Source of the DNA: G963422595 sp963422595
GTDB lineage: Bacteria > Pseudomonadota > Gammaproteobacteria > UBA4575
Reading direction: 5' to 3'
Assembly (NCBI GenBank): GCA_963422595.1
Contig: OY730298.1
Span: 1,426,001-1,490,000 of the forward strand
Length of the DNA stretch: 64,000 nt
How positions within the stretch are numbered: position 1 is the stretch's first letter; every line of letters starts with the position of its first letter. A program made the translations under genes and the position numbers. Positions 23,468-33,186 of this stretch are shown here, in pieces. Below the pieces are notes generated by a model. That model was not told where the DNA came from. It searched no databases and was given only the letters and a program-made list of their open reading frames with translations.

Positions 23468-23543
23468 TGGAGCGGGAAACGAGGTTCGAACTCGCGACCT
23501 CAACCTTGGCAAGGTTGCGCTCTACCAACTGAGCTATTCCCGC
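23468..23543 (-). tRNA. glyW: tRNA-Gly (GCC)
   Basis: 5' GCGGGAATAGCTCAGTTGG, anticodon GCC in CTTGCCAAG, AGTTCGAACCT T-loop, and encoded CCA at 23468-23470. It lies directly downstream of pgsA, the conserved position. Confidence 0.95.
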
Positions 23544-23593
23544 CTAAGCTTGTCATATTTTATTGATCAGTAGAGTTGAGTCAATAAATTTCC

Positions 23594-24160
23594 TTATAAA
23601 GTTTCTTTGTTATTGGTTTTAACCGCACGGCTAATATAGACTACCATAGACCAAAGCGTAAGCGTGGCAGCAGTATATAATAACCATACTCCTATTTTGA
23701 ATATAGGGATTCCGAATACGGGATAATAAAATAATAGCAGAAGCAAAGCGACCATCTGGGCGGTGGTTTTGATTTTGCCTAATGTCGAGACCGAAACTGA
23801 TTCCCTGCATCCAAGCTCTGACATCCATTCACGCAAACCTGAGACTGCGATTTCTCTGCCAATAATAATAAGTGCTGGGATCAAAATAGACGGCTCGCCG
23901 TATTCATCTACAATCATCACCAATGCCGTGATAACAACTAATTTATCTGCGATTGGGTCTAGAAAGGCGCCAAGTTTTGAGCTTTGACCTAATTTGCGTG
24001 CCAGGTATCCATCCAGCCAATCGGTTAATGCAGCAATTCCAAACAATAATGCGGCAGCAGGCATGCCCCACTGATTTGGTGGAAAGTAGTACACCAACAC
24101 CAATAAAGGAATAATTAATATTCTTATATATGTTAGTATGTTGGGAATATTATATGCCAT
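23594..24160 (-). CDS. pgsA: CDP-diacylglycerol-glycerol-3-phosphate 3-phosphatidyltransferase
   Basis: 188 residues. The CDP-alcohol phosphotransferase motif DWLDGYLARKLGQSSKLGAF followed by LDPIADK has all the expected Asp residues. The enzyme makes phosphatidylglycerol phosphate, the committed step to phosphatidylglycerol and cardiolipin, in the inner membrane. Several hydrophobic helices. It follows uvrC by 15 nt and precedes the Gly-Cys-Leu tRNAs, the usual proteobacterial arrangement. Confidence 0.95.
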   Translation of the reverse strand: MAYNIPNILTYIRILIIPLLVLVYYFPPNQWGMPAAALLFGIAALTDWLDGYLARKLGQSSKLGAFLDPIADKLVVITALVMIVDEYGEPSILIPALIIIGREIAVSGLREWMSELGCRESVSVSTLGKIKTTAQMVALLLLLFYYPVFGIPIFKIGVWLLYTAATLTLWSMVVYISRAVKTNNKETL

Positions 24161-24175
24161 GTTTATTTAACCACT

Positions 24176-26005
24176 TTAGGCAGAGTGCATTTCCTGGTAA
24201 ATTGTTTTTGCAAGATTTTTGCTAATACCAGGTACTTTAGCAAGCTCTTCTACACCTGCTTGGGTAATACCCCGTATACCTCCAAAATACTTTAATAAGT
24301 TTTGTCTGCGTTTGGTTCCCAGCCCCCAGACGTTTTCTAAGGGAGAAGTAACTCGTTTCTTGGCGCGTCGTTTACGATGTCCGGTAATTGCAAAGCGATG
24401 CGCCTCATCACGGACTTGTTGTATCAGGAGTAACGCCAATGAATGCTCGGCTAGATTGATATTTTTATTGGCGTTAGGGAAAACAAGTGTTTCACAACCA
24501 TGACGCCTTGCTACCCCTTTAGAAACTCCGATAATTTTTACCCCCTCAACTTGTAATTCACCAATCACTTTTTGTGCCGTATTTACTTGTCCCTTGCCCC
24601 CATCAATTAAAAGTATATCCGGCAATCTACCCCCGCCTTTTTTAAGTCTTGTGTAACGTCGCGTGAGGGCCTGATACATTGCTCCGCAATCATCACCCGG
24701 TTCCAAATTTTCTATATTAAAACGACGATAGTCTCCTTTGACCGGCCCTTCTTGCTCAAATACCACGCATGAGGCTACTGTAGCCTCCCCTCTTGTATGA
24801 CTAACATCAAAGCACTCAATACGTGTTGGTATAAATCCTAAATTAAGCTCTTCTTGTAACGCCTCAAATCTTTGCATTAGCCCTGATCTTAAGGCTAACT
24901 TGCTATGTAAAGCTGAGGCTACATTTTTTTTTGCAATGTCTAACCATCGTGCGCGGACACTACGTGGCGTATACACTATTACTACATTTTTATTGATCCT
25001 ATTGCTAAGCATTTCCTGTAAAAGCTCAGCATCATCGGGCTTATGGCTGGAGATAATCTCTTTCGGTATTGTATGAGCCAGGTAATATTGGCCTATGAAA
25101 GCCGTAAGTATTTTCTCGCAGCTAGTGGGCTCCGGGAGGTTTGGGAAATAGCTTTTATTGCCCAAATTTATACCTGCACGAATATTAAACACCTGAACAC
25201 AAGCAATTTCTCCTTCCGATTGGATTGCAATAATATCTACGTTGTTATCTTTGGTACTAATATATTGTTGTTCTGAAACTTTACGCAGTAATTCAATTTT
25301 GTCTCTGAAATTGGCTGCTTGTTCATAATTTAAGTTAGCCGATGCGGCATCCATGCTTTGCACATAACGATTAATCAGTTGATAACTCTTCCCGTCTAAA
25401 AACTCTATAGCAGATTCAATGTCGCTTCGATAGCACTCTTCGTCAATAAGCCCTGCACACGGAGCACTACAGCGACCTATTTGATATAGTAGACAGGGTC
25501 TGCTGCGATGGTCAAAAAAGTAATCGTCACATTGTCGAACTTTAAACACCTTCTGTAATAAATTTAAAGCGTCTCTAGCCGCCCCTGCGCTTGCATAAGG
25601 TCCGAAATATTTACCTGCTTTATTGCGGTTACCACGATAAAATGTGATTTGTGGATATTTATGTTTAGAAGAAACAAAGATATAAGGGTAACTCTTGTCG
25701 TCCCTTAGCAAGATGTTATATCGAGGGCGATATTGTTTAATTAAATTGCTTTCCAGCAATAATGCTTCTGCTTCAGTGTTAGTAATCGTAATTTCGATGT
25801 TTGTGGTTTGCGACACCATTTTGGCAATACGCAGGCTGTGCTGATGCTTAGAGAAATGGCTTGCTACCCGTTTTTTTAAACTTTTAGCTTTTCCTACATA
25901 AAGCAACTTTCCCTGCGCATCGAACATGCGATAAACACCCGGGCTATGAGTAAGCGTTTGCATAAATTTTTTATGATCAGACTTTTTAACACTTAAATCA
26001 CTCAT
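24176..26005 (-). CDS. uvrC: Excinuclease ABC subunit C
   Basis: 609 residues from the ATG at 26005; a TTG lies three codons upstream. Order: GIY-YIG nuclease (SPGVYRMFDAQGKLLYVGKA, about 20-95), UVR helix pair (ANFRDKIELL), RNase H-like 5' nuclease (ECFDVSHTRGEATVASCVVF; LLIDGGKGQ) and C-terminal helix-hairpin-helix (LAKVPGISKNLAKTIY). It makes both incisions around UvrAB-marked DNA lesions. Operon with pgsA. Confidence 0.96.
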   Translation of the reverse strand: MSDLSVKKSDHKKFMQTLTHSPGVYRMFDAQGKLLYVGKAKSLKKRVASHFSKHQHSLRIAKMVSQTTNIEITITNTEAEALLLESNLIKQYRPRYNILLRDDKSYPYIFVSSKHKYPQITFYRGNRNKAGKYFGPYASAGAARDALNLLQKVFKVRQCDDYFFDHRSRPCLLYQIGRCSAPCAGLIDEECYRSDIESAIEFLDGKSYQLINRYVQSMDAASANLNYEQAANFRDKIELLRKVSEQQYISTKDNNVDIIAIQSEGEIACVQVFNIRAGINLGNKSYFPNLPEPTSCEKILTAFIGQYYLAHTIPKEIISSHKPDDAELLQEMLSNRINKNVVIVYTPRSVRARWLDIAKKNVASALHSKLALRSGLMQRFEALQEELNLGFIPTRIECFDVSHTRGEATVASCVVFEQEGPVKGDYRRFNIENLEPGDDCGAMYQALTRRYTRLKKGGGRLPDILLIDGGKGQVNTAQKVIGELQVEGVKIIGVSKGVARRHGCETLVFPNANKNINLAEHSLALLLIQQVRDEAHRFAITGHRKRRAKKRVTSPLENVWGLGTKRRQNLLKYFGGIRGITQAGVEELAKVPGISKNLAKTIYQEMHSA

Positions 26006-26037
26006 AAATGTCAACCACTATCTAAAACAGACTTTAT

Positions 26038-26520
26038 TTACGCGAATATAGCTTCAAATTGTTCTGGTGTGAGCCGTTTAGTTTGTATGTTATAATGACT
26101 ACAGTGGTAAGTGTCTAATAAACACAATTGATTCTCGAGTTTATACAAGTTTACTTGGCTGAAAAGGCAACTCTTAATTTTCAAATCAAAGGTGCGCAAT
26201 ACTGCGTCGTAGGAAATTTTACCTAAGGCAAGAATTACGTTACCCGGGTTTAACAGGTAGCAGGTTTGTTTGCTGGAGGTGCATACTTCGCAGCATTTGT
26301 AATACAATAAGTGCTCAAAAGTCTTAATACGTCATCACTACTAATTGAAATGGGACGTGTCGCAAACTTATACAAGGCTTGATAAAAGCGTTCCAGCATA
26401 ATCGCGGGTAAAAGGCCTACGATGACACCCTGCAGACCGGGCGTAAGTCCGAAAATTAATAAACGTGCGTTTGTGTCACCAAATGCTGCGACAGGCTTGC
26501 AATGATTAAGCGGGGTACTT
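26038..26520 (-). pseudogene. Uracil-DNA glycosylase (family 4/5 type), decayed
   Basis: Reading leftward, the N-terminal part (AAFGDTNARLLIFGLTPGLQ, then DDVLRLLSTYCITNAAKYAP followed by PANKPAT) lies in one frame, and the C-terminal part (LLNPGNVILALGKISYDAVL; LLDTYHCSHYNIQTKRLTPE) in another, with a deletion after the GLTPGLQG loop. A 4Fe-4S uracil-DNA glycosylase needs four Cys and a GxNRTG-like segment; the latter is lost. Clearly non-functional. Confidence 0.75.
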
Positions 26521-26631
26521 TTGCTTACTTGATCTTAAAAATTTAACAAGGAGAAAACACTTGGTACAGTTCTCCTGATAGACTGATTACCGGTCCGAGA
26601 TCACCTAATAAAACACGGAAGTACATTTAGC

Positions 26632-27600
26632 CTAAAAGTTTAGCAAAGTAGAACCCCATGTAAATCCACCACCAAAGGCTTCCAACATAAGTGTTTCATT
26701 TTTTTTAATTCGGCCGTCACGAACTGCCACATCTAATGCCAATGGTATAGATGCAGCAGAGGTATTGCCGTGTTCTGACACAGTAACGACTACCCGTTCC
26801 ATTGACATTTTTAGTTTGCGCGCGGTAGCTTCAATGATACGGTTATTAGCCTGATGTGGAACTAACCAATCAATGTCACTTTTTCCGATTTTATTTGCTT
26901 CCAAAGTTTCATCTACGATTCGACCCAGAGTGTTCACAGCCATTTTAAAAACCGCATTACCTTCCATGTAGATATATGCTTCACCTGCCTTAAGCTGCTC
27001 ATATCCCATGGAAATCCCATGCGGTACATGCAGCAGGTGCTCATAACTGCCATCCGCATGTAAGTGAGAAGACAAAATTCCAGGTTTTTTGGATGTTTCC
27101 AGTATTACAGCACCTGCCCCATCACCAAATAAAACGCAAGTACTACGATCATTCCAGTCCAGGATACGCGATAACGTCTCTGAGCCTACTACCAGTACAC
27201 AACTTGCTGATCCAGTGCGAATGAAGTTATCGGCAATCGCTAATGCATAAACGAAACCTGTACACACGGCTTGTACATCAAAAGCCGCGCAGCCGTGAAT
27301 ATCTAATCGCTTTTGCAGCAAGCATGCAGTACTTGGAAAGATTTTATCGGCAGTTGTGGTGGCAACAATAATGAGATCAATATCAGTATTTTTTTTACCT
27401 GCCATTTCTAAGGCGCGTCGTGATGCATTAACTGCTAAGTCACAAGTGGTTTCACCATCTGCGACAATATGACGCTGCTTTATTCCGGTTCTTTCCTGAA
27501 TCCATGCATCAGAAGTATCTACCATTTTTTCCAGATCTTTATTTGTTAAGACCTTGTCTGGCAGATAACTGCCTGTCCCTATAATTCTGGAATAATTCAT
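26632..27600 (-). CDS. fabH: 3-oxoacyl-[acyl-carrier-protein] synthase III
   Basis: 322 residues, full length. Catalytic triad: Cys in VQAVCTGFVYAL, His in LVPHQANNRI and Asn in SEHGNTSAASIPLA. It condenses acetyl-CoA with malonyl-ACP to start fatty acid synthesis. Its ATG overlaps the plsX stop by 4 nt, so the two are coupled. The fabD, fabG and acpP genes that usually follow are absent; a dead uracil-DNA glycosylase gene follows instead. Confidence 0.96.
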   Translation of the reverse strand: MNYSRIIGTGSYLPDKVLTNKDLEKMVDTSDAWIQERTGIKQRHIVADGETTCDLAVNASRRALEMAGKKNTDIDLIIVATTTADKIFPSTACLLQKRLDIHGCAAFDVQAVCTGFVYALAIADNFIRTGSASCVLVVGSETLSRILDWNDRSTCVLFGDGAGAVILETSKKPGILSSHLHADGSYEHLLHVPHGISMGYEQLKAGEAYIYMEGNAVFKMAVNTLGRIVDETLEANKIGKSDIDWLVPHQANNRIIEATARKLKMSMERVVVTVSEHGNTSAASIPLALDVAVRDGRIKKNETLMLEAFGGGFTWGSTLLNF

Positions 27601-28622
27601 ACTGCACTATCGCGTTTTAAATATTCTGCGGTTCGTAAGTCGATTTGTTTTGGCACCTGCTTGATTGCTTCTATACGAGCAATATTAATCGCATGTTGGA
27701 ATGAATAAGCATCGGCACTACCATGACTTTTGATGACGACGCCACGCAAGCCCAATAAGCTCGCGCCGTTGTAACGCCGTGGATCAATTCGTTGACTAAA
27801 TGCCTTGAGTATGGGCAACGCCAGAAACCCACAGATTTTGGAAAAAAAATTTCGATTGAACTCTTGTTTTATGTAACGAGAAATAATTTTTGCTACACCC
27901 TCACTGGATTTTAACGCCACATTTCCGACAAAACCATCACATACCACTATATTTACGTCTCCACAATAAATATCATCGCCTTCAACATAACCGACATAGT
28001 TTAAACCGCTTTGCCGTAATAGTTCATTAGCTTGTTTAATTTGCTCGTTACCTTTAATCTCTTCTTCCCCGATATTTAGTAAACCTACTTTTGGATTTTC
28101 GATTTCATCAATAGCAGTGGCTAACACAGCACCCATTACCGCAAACTGTAATAAATGCTTACTTGTACAACCGACATTAGCACCTAAATCAAGCATATAG
28201 GTTTGACCATTAACAGATGGAATAGTGCTGGTGATTGCAGGTCGGTCTATTCCTGGCAGTGTCTTAAGCACATAGCGTGCAGTTACCATCAATGCGCCCG
28301 TGTTGCCAGCACTTACACAAGCATTAGCGACTCCTGTTTTTACAAGATTAATCGCTACACGCATGGATGAATCTTTTTTGCTGCGCAACGCTTGTAATGG
28401 AGGCTCGTCCATTGCAACAAATTGACTTGCATGATGAATTTTTAAACGCTCATAAGGCTTGGCATTCAGTTTATTTAATTCGCTTATAATTTGTCGCTGA
28501 TCCCCTACTAATATCAGCGAAACGTCATGATGATTTTCCAGGTAGTCAACGGCTGCCTTAGTAATGACGGCTGCTCCGAAATCGCCACCCAAGGCATCTA
28601 GCGAAATCGTAGGATTTTTCAC
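27597..28622 (-). CDS. plsX: Phosphate acyltransferase
   Basis: 341 residues. ISLDALGGDFGA and the internal GNTGALM, DLGANVGCTSKHLLQFAVMG and VVCDGFVGNVALKSSEG segments define PlsX, which makes acyl-phosphate from acyl-ACP for phospholipid synthesis. It lies in the conserved rpmF-plsX-fabH cluster, 92 bp after rpmF. Confidence 0.96.
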   Translation of the reverse strand: MKNPTISLDALGGDFGAAVITKAAVDYLENHHDVSLILVGDQRQIISELNKLNAKPYERLKIHHASQFVAMDEPPLQALRSKKDSSMRVAINLVKTGVANACVSAGNTGALMVTARYVLKTLPGIDRPAITSTIPSVNGQTYMLDLGANVGCTSKHLLQFAVMGAVLATAIDEIENPKVGLLNIGEEEIKGNEQIKQANELLRQSGLNYVGYVEGDDIYCGDVNIVVCDGFVGNVALKSSEGVAKIISRYIKQEFNRNFFSKICGFLALPILKAFSQRIDPRRYNGASLLGLRGVVIKSHGSADAYSFQHAINIARIEAIKQVPKQIDLRTAEYLKRDSAV

Positions 28623-28714
28623 GTGTGTATACGGTAGAAACTGTAAGAGTTAGAGTTATTGTGAGTATCTATGAAGCAGTATGAGTTATACGAATAGCAA
28701 TTTCTTTAGAGCTC

Positions 28715-28912
28715 TTATTCTTCATCATCTTCATACTCTTCCGCTTTTACAATTACTTGTTGGCCACGATAATAACCATCCGGCGTAATGTGGTGGCGTA
28801 AATGAGTCTCGCCTGTGGTGCCGTCAACAGACAAAGTAGTAGTAGTTAGTGCATCATGAGCCCTACGCATGTCTCTCTTTGAGCGTGTCTTTCTATTTTT
28901 TTGTACCGCCAT
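28715..28912 (-). CDS. rpmF: 50S ribosomal protein L32
   Basis: 65 residues. AVQKNRKTRSKRDMRRAHDA and the HHITPDGYYRGQQVI tail are characteristic; this version lacks the zinc Cys pairs, as in many proteobacteria. It normally follows yceD, which is missing here: prophage sequence begins about 115 bp upstream. Confidence 0.96.
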   Translation of the reverse strand: MAVQKNRKTRSKRDMRRAHDALTTTTLSVDGTTGETHLRHHITPDGYYRGQQVIVKAEEYEDDEE

Positions 28913-29029
28913 ATGGATTCTCCAAACTAACTTAATGTTTCAGTATAGCAAAATGATTACCCGCGTTGTTAGCAGGCACTTTTTTTGGGGTCAACCAAGC
29001 TACCATATCTTGGTCACATAATGAAATCC

Positions 29030-29485
29030 TCTTTCCATTGATCGCAAATCAACACCCAAGCGTGTATCACCTTGCACCACTCGATTAGTACATCTATTGC
29101 ACCTGCTTGCCCTGCCGCCCAGCGTCGGGCGGCATCTGTGAGTTTTTTCCTGCGGCCCCGGCGGGGTCGTTAGGCAACATCATCAACTCGCGTAAGAGCA
29201 CTTGGATGACGACCTGATGCACCCACGGCGCATCCAGAACCTGCTCGCGCAGGACTTTATCCTCCCAGTCGATTGCCTTACCGTCCTGGTCGCACACCCC
29301 ATCCCGCCCGACTACCCAGTCGCGGATGACTTGATCATCCAGCACATCATCCTCCTGGATGTGCTGCACGTAGTCCTGACGTGCCGTGCGCCCGGCATAG
29401 CACATCTTAAGCGTAATGCGCTGTTCTGCAGCTGGCGTGTTACCCATCGCCGGTGATGTAATTGCCACCCGTAAATTCACATGCG
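29030..29485 (-). repeat. Direct repeat, copy 1, of the tail chaperone region
   Basis: About 455 bp closely similar to 33592-34045 in the same orientation, with scattered substitutions. Identity begins at CTTTCCATTGATCGC and ends near the chaperone start codon. Copy 1 lacks the first 10 codons of the gene. Confidence 0.85.
29094..29480 (-). CDS. Phage tail assembly chaperone, duplicated and 5'-truncated copy
   Basis: 128 residues from an improvised GTG start (29480); the intact copy at 33656-34069 has ten more N-terminal residues. The protein is otherwise nearly identical, including DDVLDDQVIRDWVVG. The -1 frameshift signal (GTTTTTT on the plus strand at 29142-29148 with its hairpin at 29113-29134) is retained, but the shifted frame stops after KEDFIM near 29020, so the long product would be truncated. 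It has no ribosome binding site of its own and is probably not functional. Confidence 0.55.
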   Translation of the reverse strand: MNLRVAITSPAMGNTPAAEQRITLKMCYAGRTARQDYVQHIQEDDVLDDQVIRDWVVGRDGVCDQDGKAIDWEDKVLREQVLDAPWVHQVVIQVLLRELMMLPNDPAGAAGKNSQMPPDAGRQGKQVQ

Positions 29486-29608
29486 CATCTCAAATTGACC
29501 TGCCAGCACCTTACGCACAAACAGCACGCAGTCCATCTGTCCCAACCACTGCCTGCCAACCCAGCGACCCAGCCAATGCTCGTACCAAAGTCGATTTTTA
29601 GCCTGCAT
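29477..29608 (-). pseudogene. N-terminal stub of a phage tail NlpC/P60-type peptidase
   Basis: 43 residues, MQAKNRLWYEHWLGRWVG and then MDCVLFVRKVL, resembling the start of tail-tip cysteine peptidases, where the DC holds the catalytic Cys. The start overlaps the DUF1833 stop (TGATG). The frame ends where the duplicated chaperone sequence begins, so recombination removed the remainder and any following tail-tip genes. Confidence 0.6.
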
Positions 29609-30078
29609 CAGAACAGCCCCGGCGCACTGCGCACGTCATAACGTAACGTAACCGCCGGCCCGGATAATAACGACCCATAGCCAAGCTCCGCCTCCACCCG
29701 CTCGCTGCTGCCAGATACCGCCGCCAAACCGATGCCAAGCTCCCACTCAACGTGTGCCTGCCCGCTGCTGTCGATGCGTACCCGCATCAGGCGTGCCGTG
29801 GCACCCACGCCGCCGTTAGAAACCTCAATCCACTGGTTCAACTCGCGCCCGACGTTGTCCAGCACTAACCGCGCGCGCGGTCGCCGTCCGTCCGCAGCGT
29901 CCGGCATGGTCACGTCAAAACGCAGCGCGATGTATTCGTTACCCTCTATCTCTCTGTTCTGCGTATCGTTCACTACCCTTGCGGCCTGCGGCATATCCGC
30001 ATGCGTAATCTCCACCGCCTCTACAATCACCGATTGTGGCGTCAAGGCGCGGTCAGCAATCTGCCCCTGTTTACTCAT
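29608..30078 (-). CDS. Phage tail protein, DUF1833 family
   Basis: 156 residues from the ATG at 30078, which overlaps the previous stop (ATGA). ALRFDVTMPDAADGRRPRAR and LNQWIEVSNGGVGATARLM fit the DUF1833 proteins found between minor tail and NlpC/P60 genes of siphophages. Exact role in the tail tip is unknown. Confidence 0.65.
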   Translation of the reverse strand: MSKQGQIADRALTPQSVIVEAVEITHADMPQAARVVNDTQNREIEGNEYIALRFDVTMPDAADGRRPRARLVLDNVGRELNQWIEVSNGGVGATARLMRVRIDSSGQAHVEWELGIGLAAVSGSSERVEAELGYGSLLSGPAVTLRYDVRSAPGLF

Positions 30079-30443
30079 AAAACCACCTCCAGCGTGCAGG
30101 CAATCTCCCACAGCTGTGTTTGCCCGGTACCTACTTTCAGGGTGGCGGTAATGCCTGCCACCCCGCCACGTACCCGTACGCGAGCCTGATTGCCACGCAC
30201 AGGATCAGGGAATAAAAATACCTGGTGGGCCTGTGTATTCGCCCACGTCTGAAAATTGCGGTATTTAGCTGTGCCGTCAATCAAGGCACGTATCTGTATG
30301 GTTTGCGGTGCTTGCGTAAAACGCCTTACCTGACGCACCGCACCATCTGCCAGCGTGGTGCGTTCCACGTCCGCGTCATGACCGATGGCAAACCCGTCTG
30401 CCACCACCGGTGCGTAATCTGGCCACACTGCGGTTACCATCAT
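30075..30443 (-). CDS. Phage minor tail protein (gpM/DUF2460-like)
   Basis: 122 residues. VWPDYAPVVADGFAIGHDAD and YRNFQTWANTQAHQVFLFPD with a C-terminal beta region suit the small minor tail proteins encoded just after the tape measure in lambda-like tails. The start overlaps the tape measure stop (ATGA). Family inferred mainly from position. Confidence 0.6.
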   Translation of the reverse strand: MMVTAVWPDYAPVVADGFAIGHDADVERTTLADGAVRQVRRFTQAPQTIQIRALIDGTAKYRNFQTWANTQAHQVFLFPDPVRGNQARVRVRGGVAGITATLKVGTGQTQLWEIACTLEVVL

Positions 30444-32968
30444 GACACCGCCGGATTGAGTGCAAAGTTACGTTGCATGGTCTGCGCAATCGGGCCATTG
30501 CGATCCATGTCATCGAGAATTACCGACACAATGGTGCGCTGCCCGTCAAACTGTACGGTGCGCCCGACCTCGCGCTGTGGCGTGCCGCGGTTCTCAAAGT
30601 GAATCTCTACCTGTGGCGGCTGCTGTGAGGCTTGCACCAGATTACGCGGGATTACCATCTCGCCACGTTGCAAGATGGCCGGTACCTCATCTGATGCCAA
30701 ACCCCCGCGGTGGTAACGGTGGGCGTTTTCAAATACGCCAGCATCAATCATGCGCCGCACAATTGATGTTTCTCCCCCCACGATGCCGCCCGAGTGTTTG
30801 AGCTGCACCGGGCCGGCGCCGGGGTCAACCAGAAAGCCGCGGTCATTGATCTTTCCGCCGAACAACCCACCCAGTGCGGCCGCCAATGGCCCGGTGATAC
30901 TTTGCCTGATGGCAATGCGTGCTAAATCTGACAGAATCGACTGCGCTAGATTGCCGAACTCCAACTTGCCGGTAGCTACAAAATGAGTGAGTGCATCCTC
31001 CATCGCACTCATGCCCTCCACGGTGGCGTCTCGGACCGCCTGCGCTGCGGTTTTACCCGACTCGGCGTATTCTTCAAATCCACTTTTGAATGTCTGCTGC
31101 AAATTTGTTTGGGTAGCAAGTTCTTCTTCACCCAATTCCCATTGCAAACGGGCTAGCTCGTTTTCGCGGTCCAATCGCTCCTGGTGCGCACGCTCTGCGG
31201 CATTTTGTGCTGCTTTTTCCAGCTTAATGCCTCGCAACGTTTGTTGGTGGCGCTCTATAACACCCTTGGTGTGTAAATCTTTAATTTCTTCCCCCGCAAT
31301 CGCGTGTATTGCTACACGATTGCGGGCCGCGTCCTGCTCGGAAATTTTTTCATCATCCAGCAGTTTTTGGACCTCATCCAGGCGCTGGCGCTTCAGCAGC
31401 TGGATTTTGTCATATGCATCCGCGGTGAGATTTTCTAGCTCACGCAAATGCTTGTCGTACGCGGTGATCTCGATCGTGTCGAGGTCCACGCCGTCACCCA
31501 CCGTGGGCATGCCGGCGGCACCTGCTAAAAGTGCTTTTCGCAAACGATCAATGTCCACTTCGGTTTCAATCAAATTATCCGTAATACTTTTAAACTGCTG
31601 GCGCAGTATGATGTGCTGGAGATTGGTGCGCGCGCGTTGGATACGCTCATCCAGTTTGCGTTGCCGTGCCAGCAACTTAGCCCTCTGCTGTTGACGCACC
31701 AGCAATTCCGCGGAGACGTCTTGCCTATCTAATCCCAAGCCCTTCAGCTGCTGCATCGCCGCCGCGGCATTAGGAGCAGTGCGAATGATCTCGCGCAACT
31801 GCTTATTGTTACCCTGCAACGCCTCGTATAGTTGCCATAACCCGAATGTGGCGGTGATGGCCAGCCCTGCTGGCCCGCCGATCAACGCCAAGCCACCGCG
31901 CGCCAATCCAGCCAATGCCACACGTGCACTGATACCCGACCGCGCCACGCCAAGCAAGCCTTTGCTTAGCTTTTGCAGCGGGCGACGCGCCGCGAACAAC
32001 AGCGCTATTGTCAGCAGCTCATCCATTCCAAGCGCGCCGCGATCGACAGCGTCTGCAAACTTACCGAAATCGCCTTCATTGATTGCCTCAGCTGCTTGCT
32101 GTAACGAAAACGCGATGCGGTTCGACAACCCGAGTGCCGTATCAAGATCACCCACCCACGCCAGGGTGGCCGTCTTCATTTGTTGCAGCCCGCCCTCAAT
32201 AGTGATATTGACCTGCCCGAATTTTCGCTCGGTGTCATCAGCACTAGCGAGGATTGCTTCTAATAGCAGCTCTGCGGACAGGGTGCCTTGCGCCGCCAGA
32301 TCGCGGATATTGGCGCGGGTGACATCAATGTCGATCTGCCCCTGCTGACGCAGCTTGCGAAAGCCGACGAGCAGACCCTGCTGAACGCCGAGAAGGTTTT
32401 CCATCACCGAGCGCAGCTCATCGCCCTGTAAGCGCCCCGATGCCAGGCCCTGTGCGAATTGCACCAGACCGGCGGCCGACTCGCTGGCATTACTGCCACC
32501 AATCAGCAACTGCTTATTGAGCAGTTCGGTGACTTTTAGCAAATCCGCCTGGCTGAAATTGAGGTTATCCACAGACAATGTCAAACGGCTGTAGAGTTGC
32601 GCGTTTGCCTCCATGCTCGTGCGCGTATCGGGCGAGATGGCTAGCAAGTTTTCACGTACATCAGCCAAGTCACGCTCCGATTGCGTAACCAATCGCAGGC
32701 GGTTACTGATCTCAGTGTAGGCGTCCGCCAAACGCAACGTGTTTTGCGCCAGGCGATTGAGGCCGCTAAAGCTGACAAACGCTAATCCATATTGTAGCAA
32801 TCGGTTATGTGTGGTTTTGACACTGCTGCCAAGTTTGTCAGTAGCCTTGCCGGCGTGGCCAGTGGCACCGGTGAGCTTGTCTAGCTCCTGACGACTGACG
32901 CTGACCGCTCCCTTAAAGCCCTTGGCGTCAGCTACCAAGCGAACGGCGAGTTTCAAATCACGCGGCAT
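30440..32968 (-). CDS. Phage tail tape measure protein
   Basis: 842 residues, the largest gene of the prophage. The N-terminal TP901-type domain includes SVSRQELDKLTGATGHAGKA and SRLTLSVDNLNFSQADLLKV. A hydrophobic Ala/Gly-rich stretch follows (ISARVALAGLARGGLALIGG), then a long coiled coil (about 470-650) and a C-terminal lambda-H-like tail (LEFGNLAQSILSDLARIAIR). It sets tail length and helps DNA entry. No frameshift seen. Confidence 0.85.
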   Translation of the reverse strand: MPRDLKLAVRLVADAKGFKGAVSVSRQELDKLTGATGHAGKATDKLGSSVKTTHNRLLQYGLAFVSFSGLNRLAQNTLRLADAYTEISNRLRLVTQSERDLADVRENLLAISPDTRTSMEANAQLYSRLTLSVDNLNFSQADLLKVTELLNKQLLIGGSNASESAAGLVQFAQGLASGRLQGDELRSVMENLLGVQQGLLVGFRKLRQQGQIDIDVTRANIRDLAAQGTLSAELLLEAILASADDTERKFGQVNITIEGGLQQMKTATLAWVGDLDTALGLSNRIAFSLQQAAEAINEGDFGKFADAVDRGALGMDELLTIALLFAARRPLQKLSKGLLGVARSGISARVALAGLARGGLALIGGPAGLAITATFGLWQLYEALQGNNKQLREIIRTAPNAAAAMQQLKGLGLDRQDVSAELLVRQQQRAKLLARQRKLDERIQRARTNLQHIILRQQFKSITDNLIETEVDIDRLRKALLAGAAGMPTVGDGVDLDTIEITAYDKHLRELENLTADAYDKIQLLKRQRLDEVQKLLDDEKISEQDAARNRVAIHAIAGEEIKDLHTKGVIERHQQTLRGIKLEKAAQNAAERAHQERLDRENELARLQWELGEEELATQTNLQQTFKSGFEEYAESGKTAAQAVRDATVEGMSAMEDALTHFVATGKLEFGNLAQSILSDLARIAIRQSITGPLAAALGGLFGGKINDRGFLVDPGAGPVQLKHSGGIVGGETSIVRRMIDAGVFENAHRYHRGGLASDEVPAILQRGEMVIPRNLVQASQQPPQVEIHFENRGTPQREVGRTVQFDGQRTIVSVILDDMDRNGPIAQTMQRNFALNPAVS

Positions 32969-32985
32969 GATGGCATACTCCCGTT

Positions 32986-33150
32986 ATGCAAAAGTTCATG
33001 CTGGGGTTTGGTCTCAGCTGCCTGATTGGTTGGCTGTATTTCAATGTGCCGTTCGTGGTTCTTGCCATCGTGCCGTTCGTGGTTCTTGCTGCACTGTACA
33101 ACATTGCAGACGACCTCTTGCGCACCATTCGTAATTACTTTGGCTCATAG
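32986..33150 (+). CDS. Possible small membrane protein with an internal tandem repeat
   Basis: 54 codons opposite to the tail genes: MQKFMLGFGLSCLIGWLYF, then VPFVVLAI and VPFVVLAA, a 24-bp tandem duplication, ending ADDLLRTIRNYFGS. One or two hydrophobic helices. No ribosome binding site is apparent, so it may be a chance frame. Confidence 0.3.
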   Translation: MQKFMLGFGLSCLIGWLYFNVPFVVLAIVPFVVLAALYNIADDLLRTIRNYFGS

Positions 33151-33186
33151 CGTCCCACCCAGACAATGTGCTTGAGCCGCACCAAC

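Noticed and set aside
30987..31694. Rightward open frames opposite the tape measure gene
   Set aside because: Antisense to a well-supported tape measure protein; Ser/Arg-rich nonsense typical of shadow frames.
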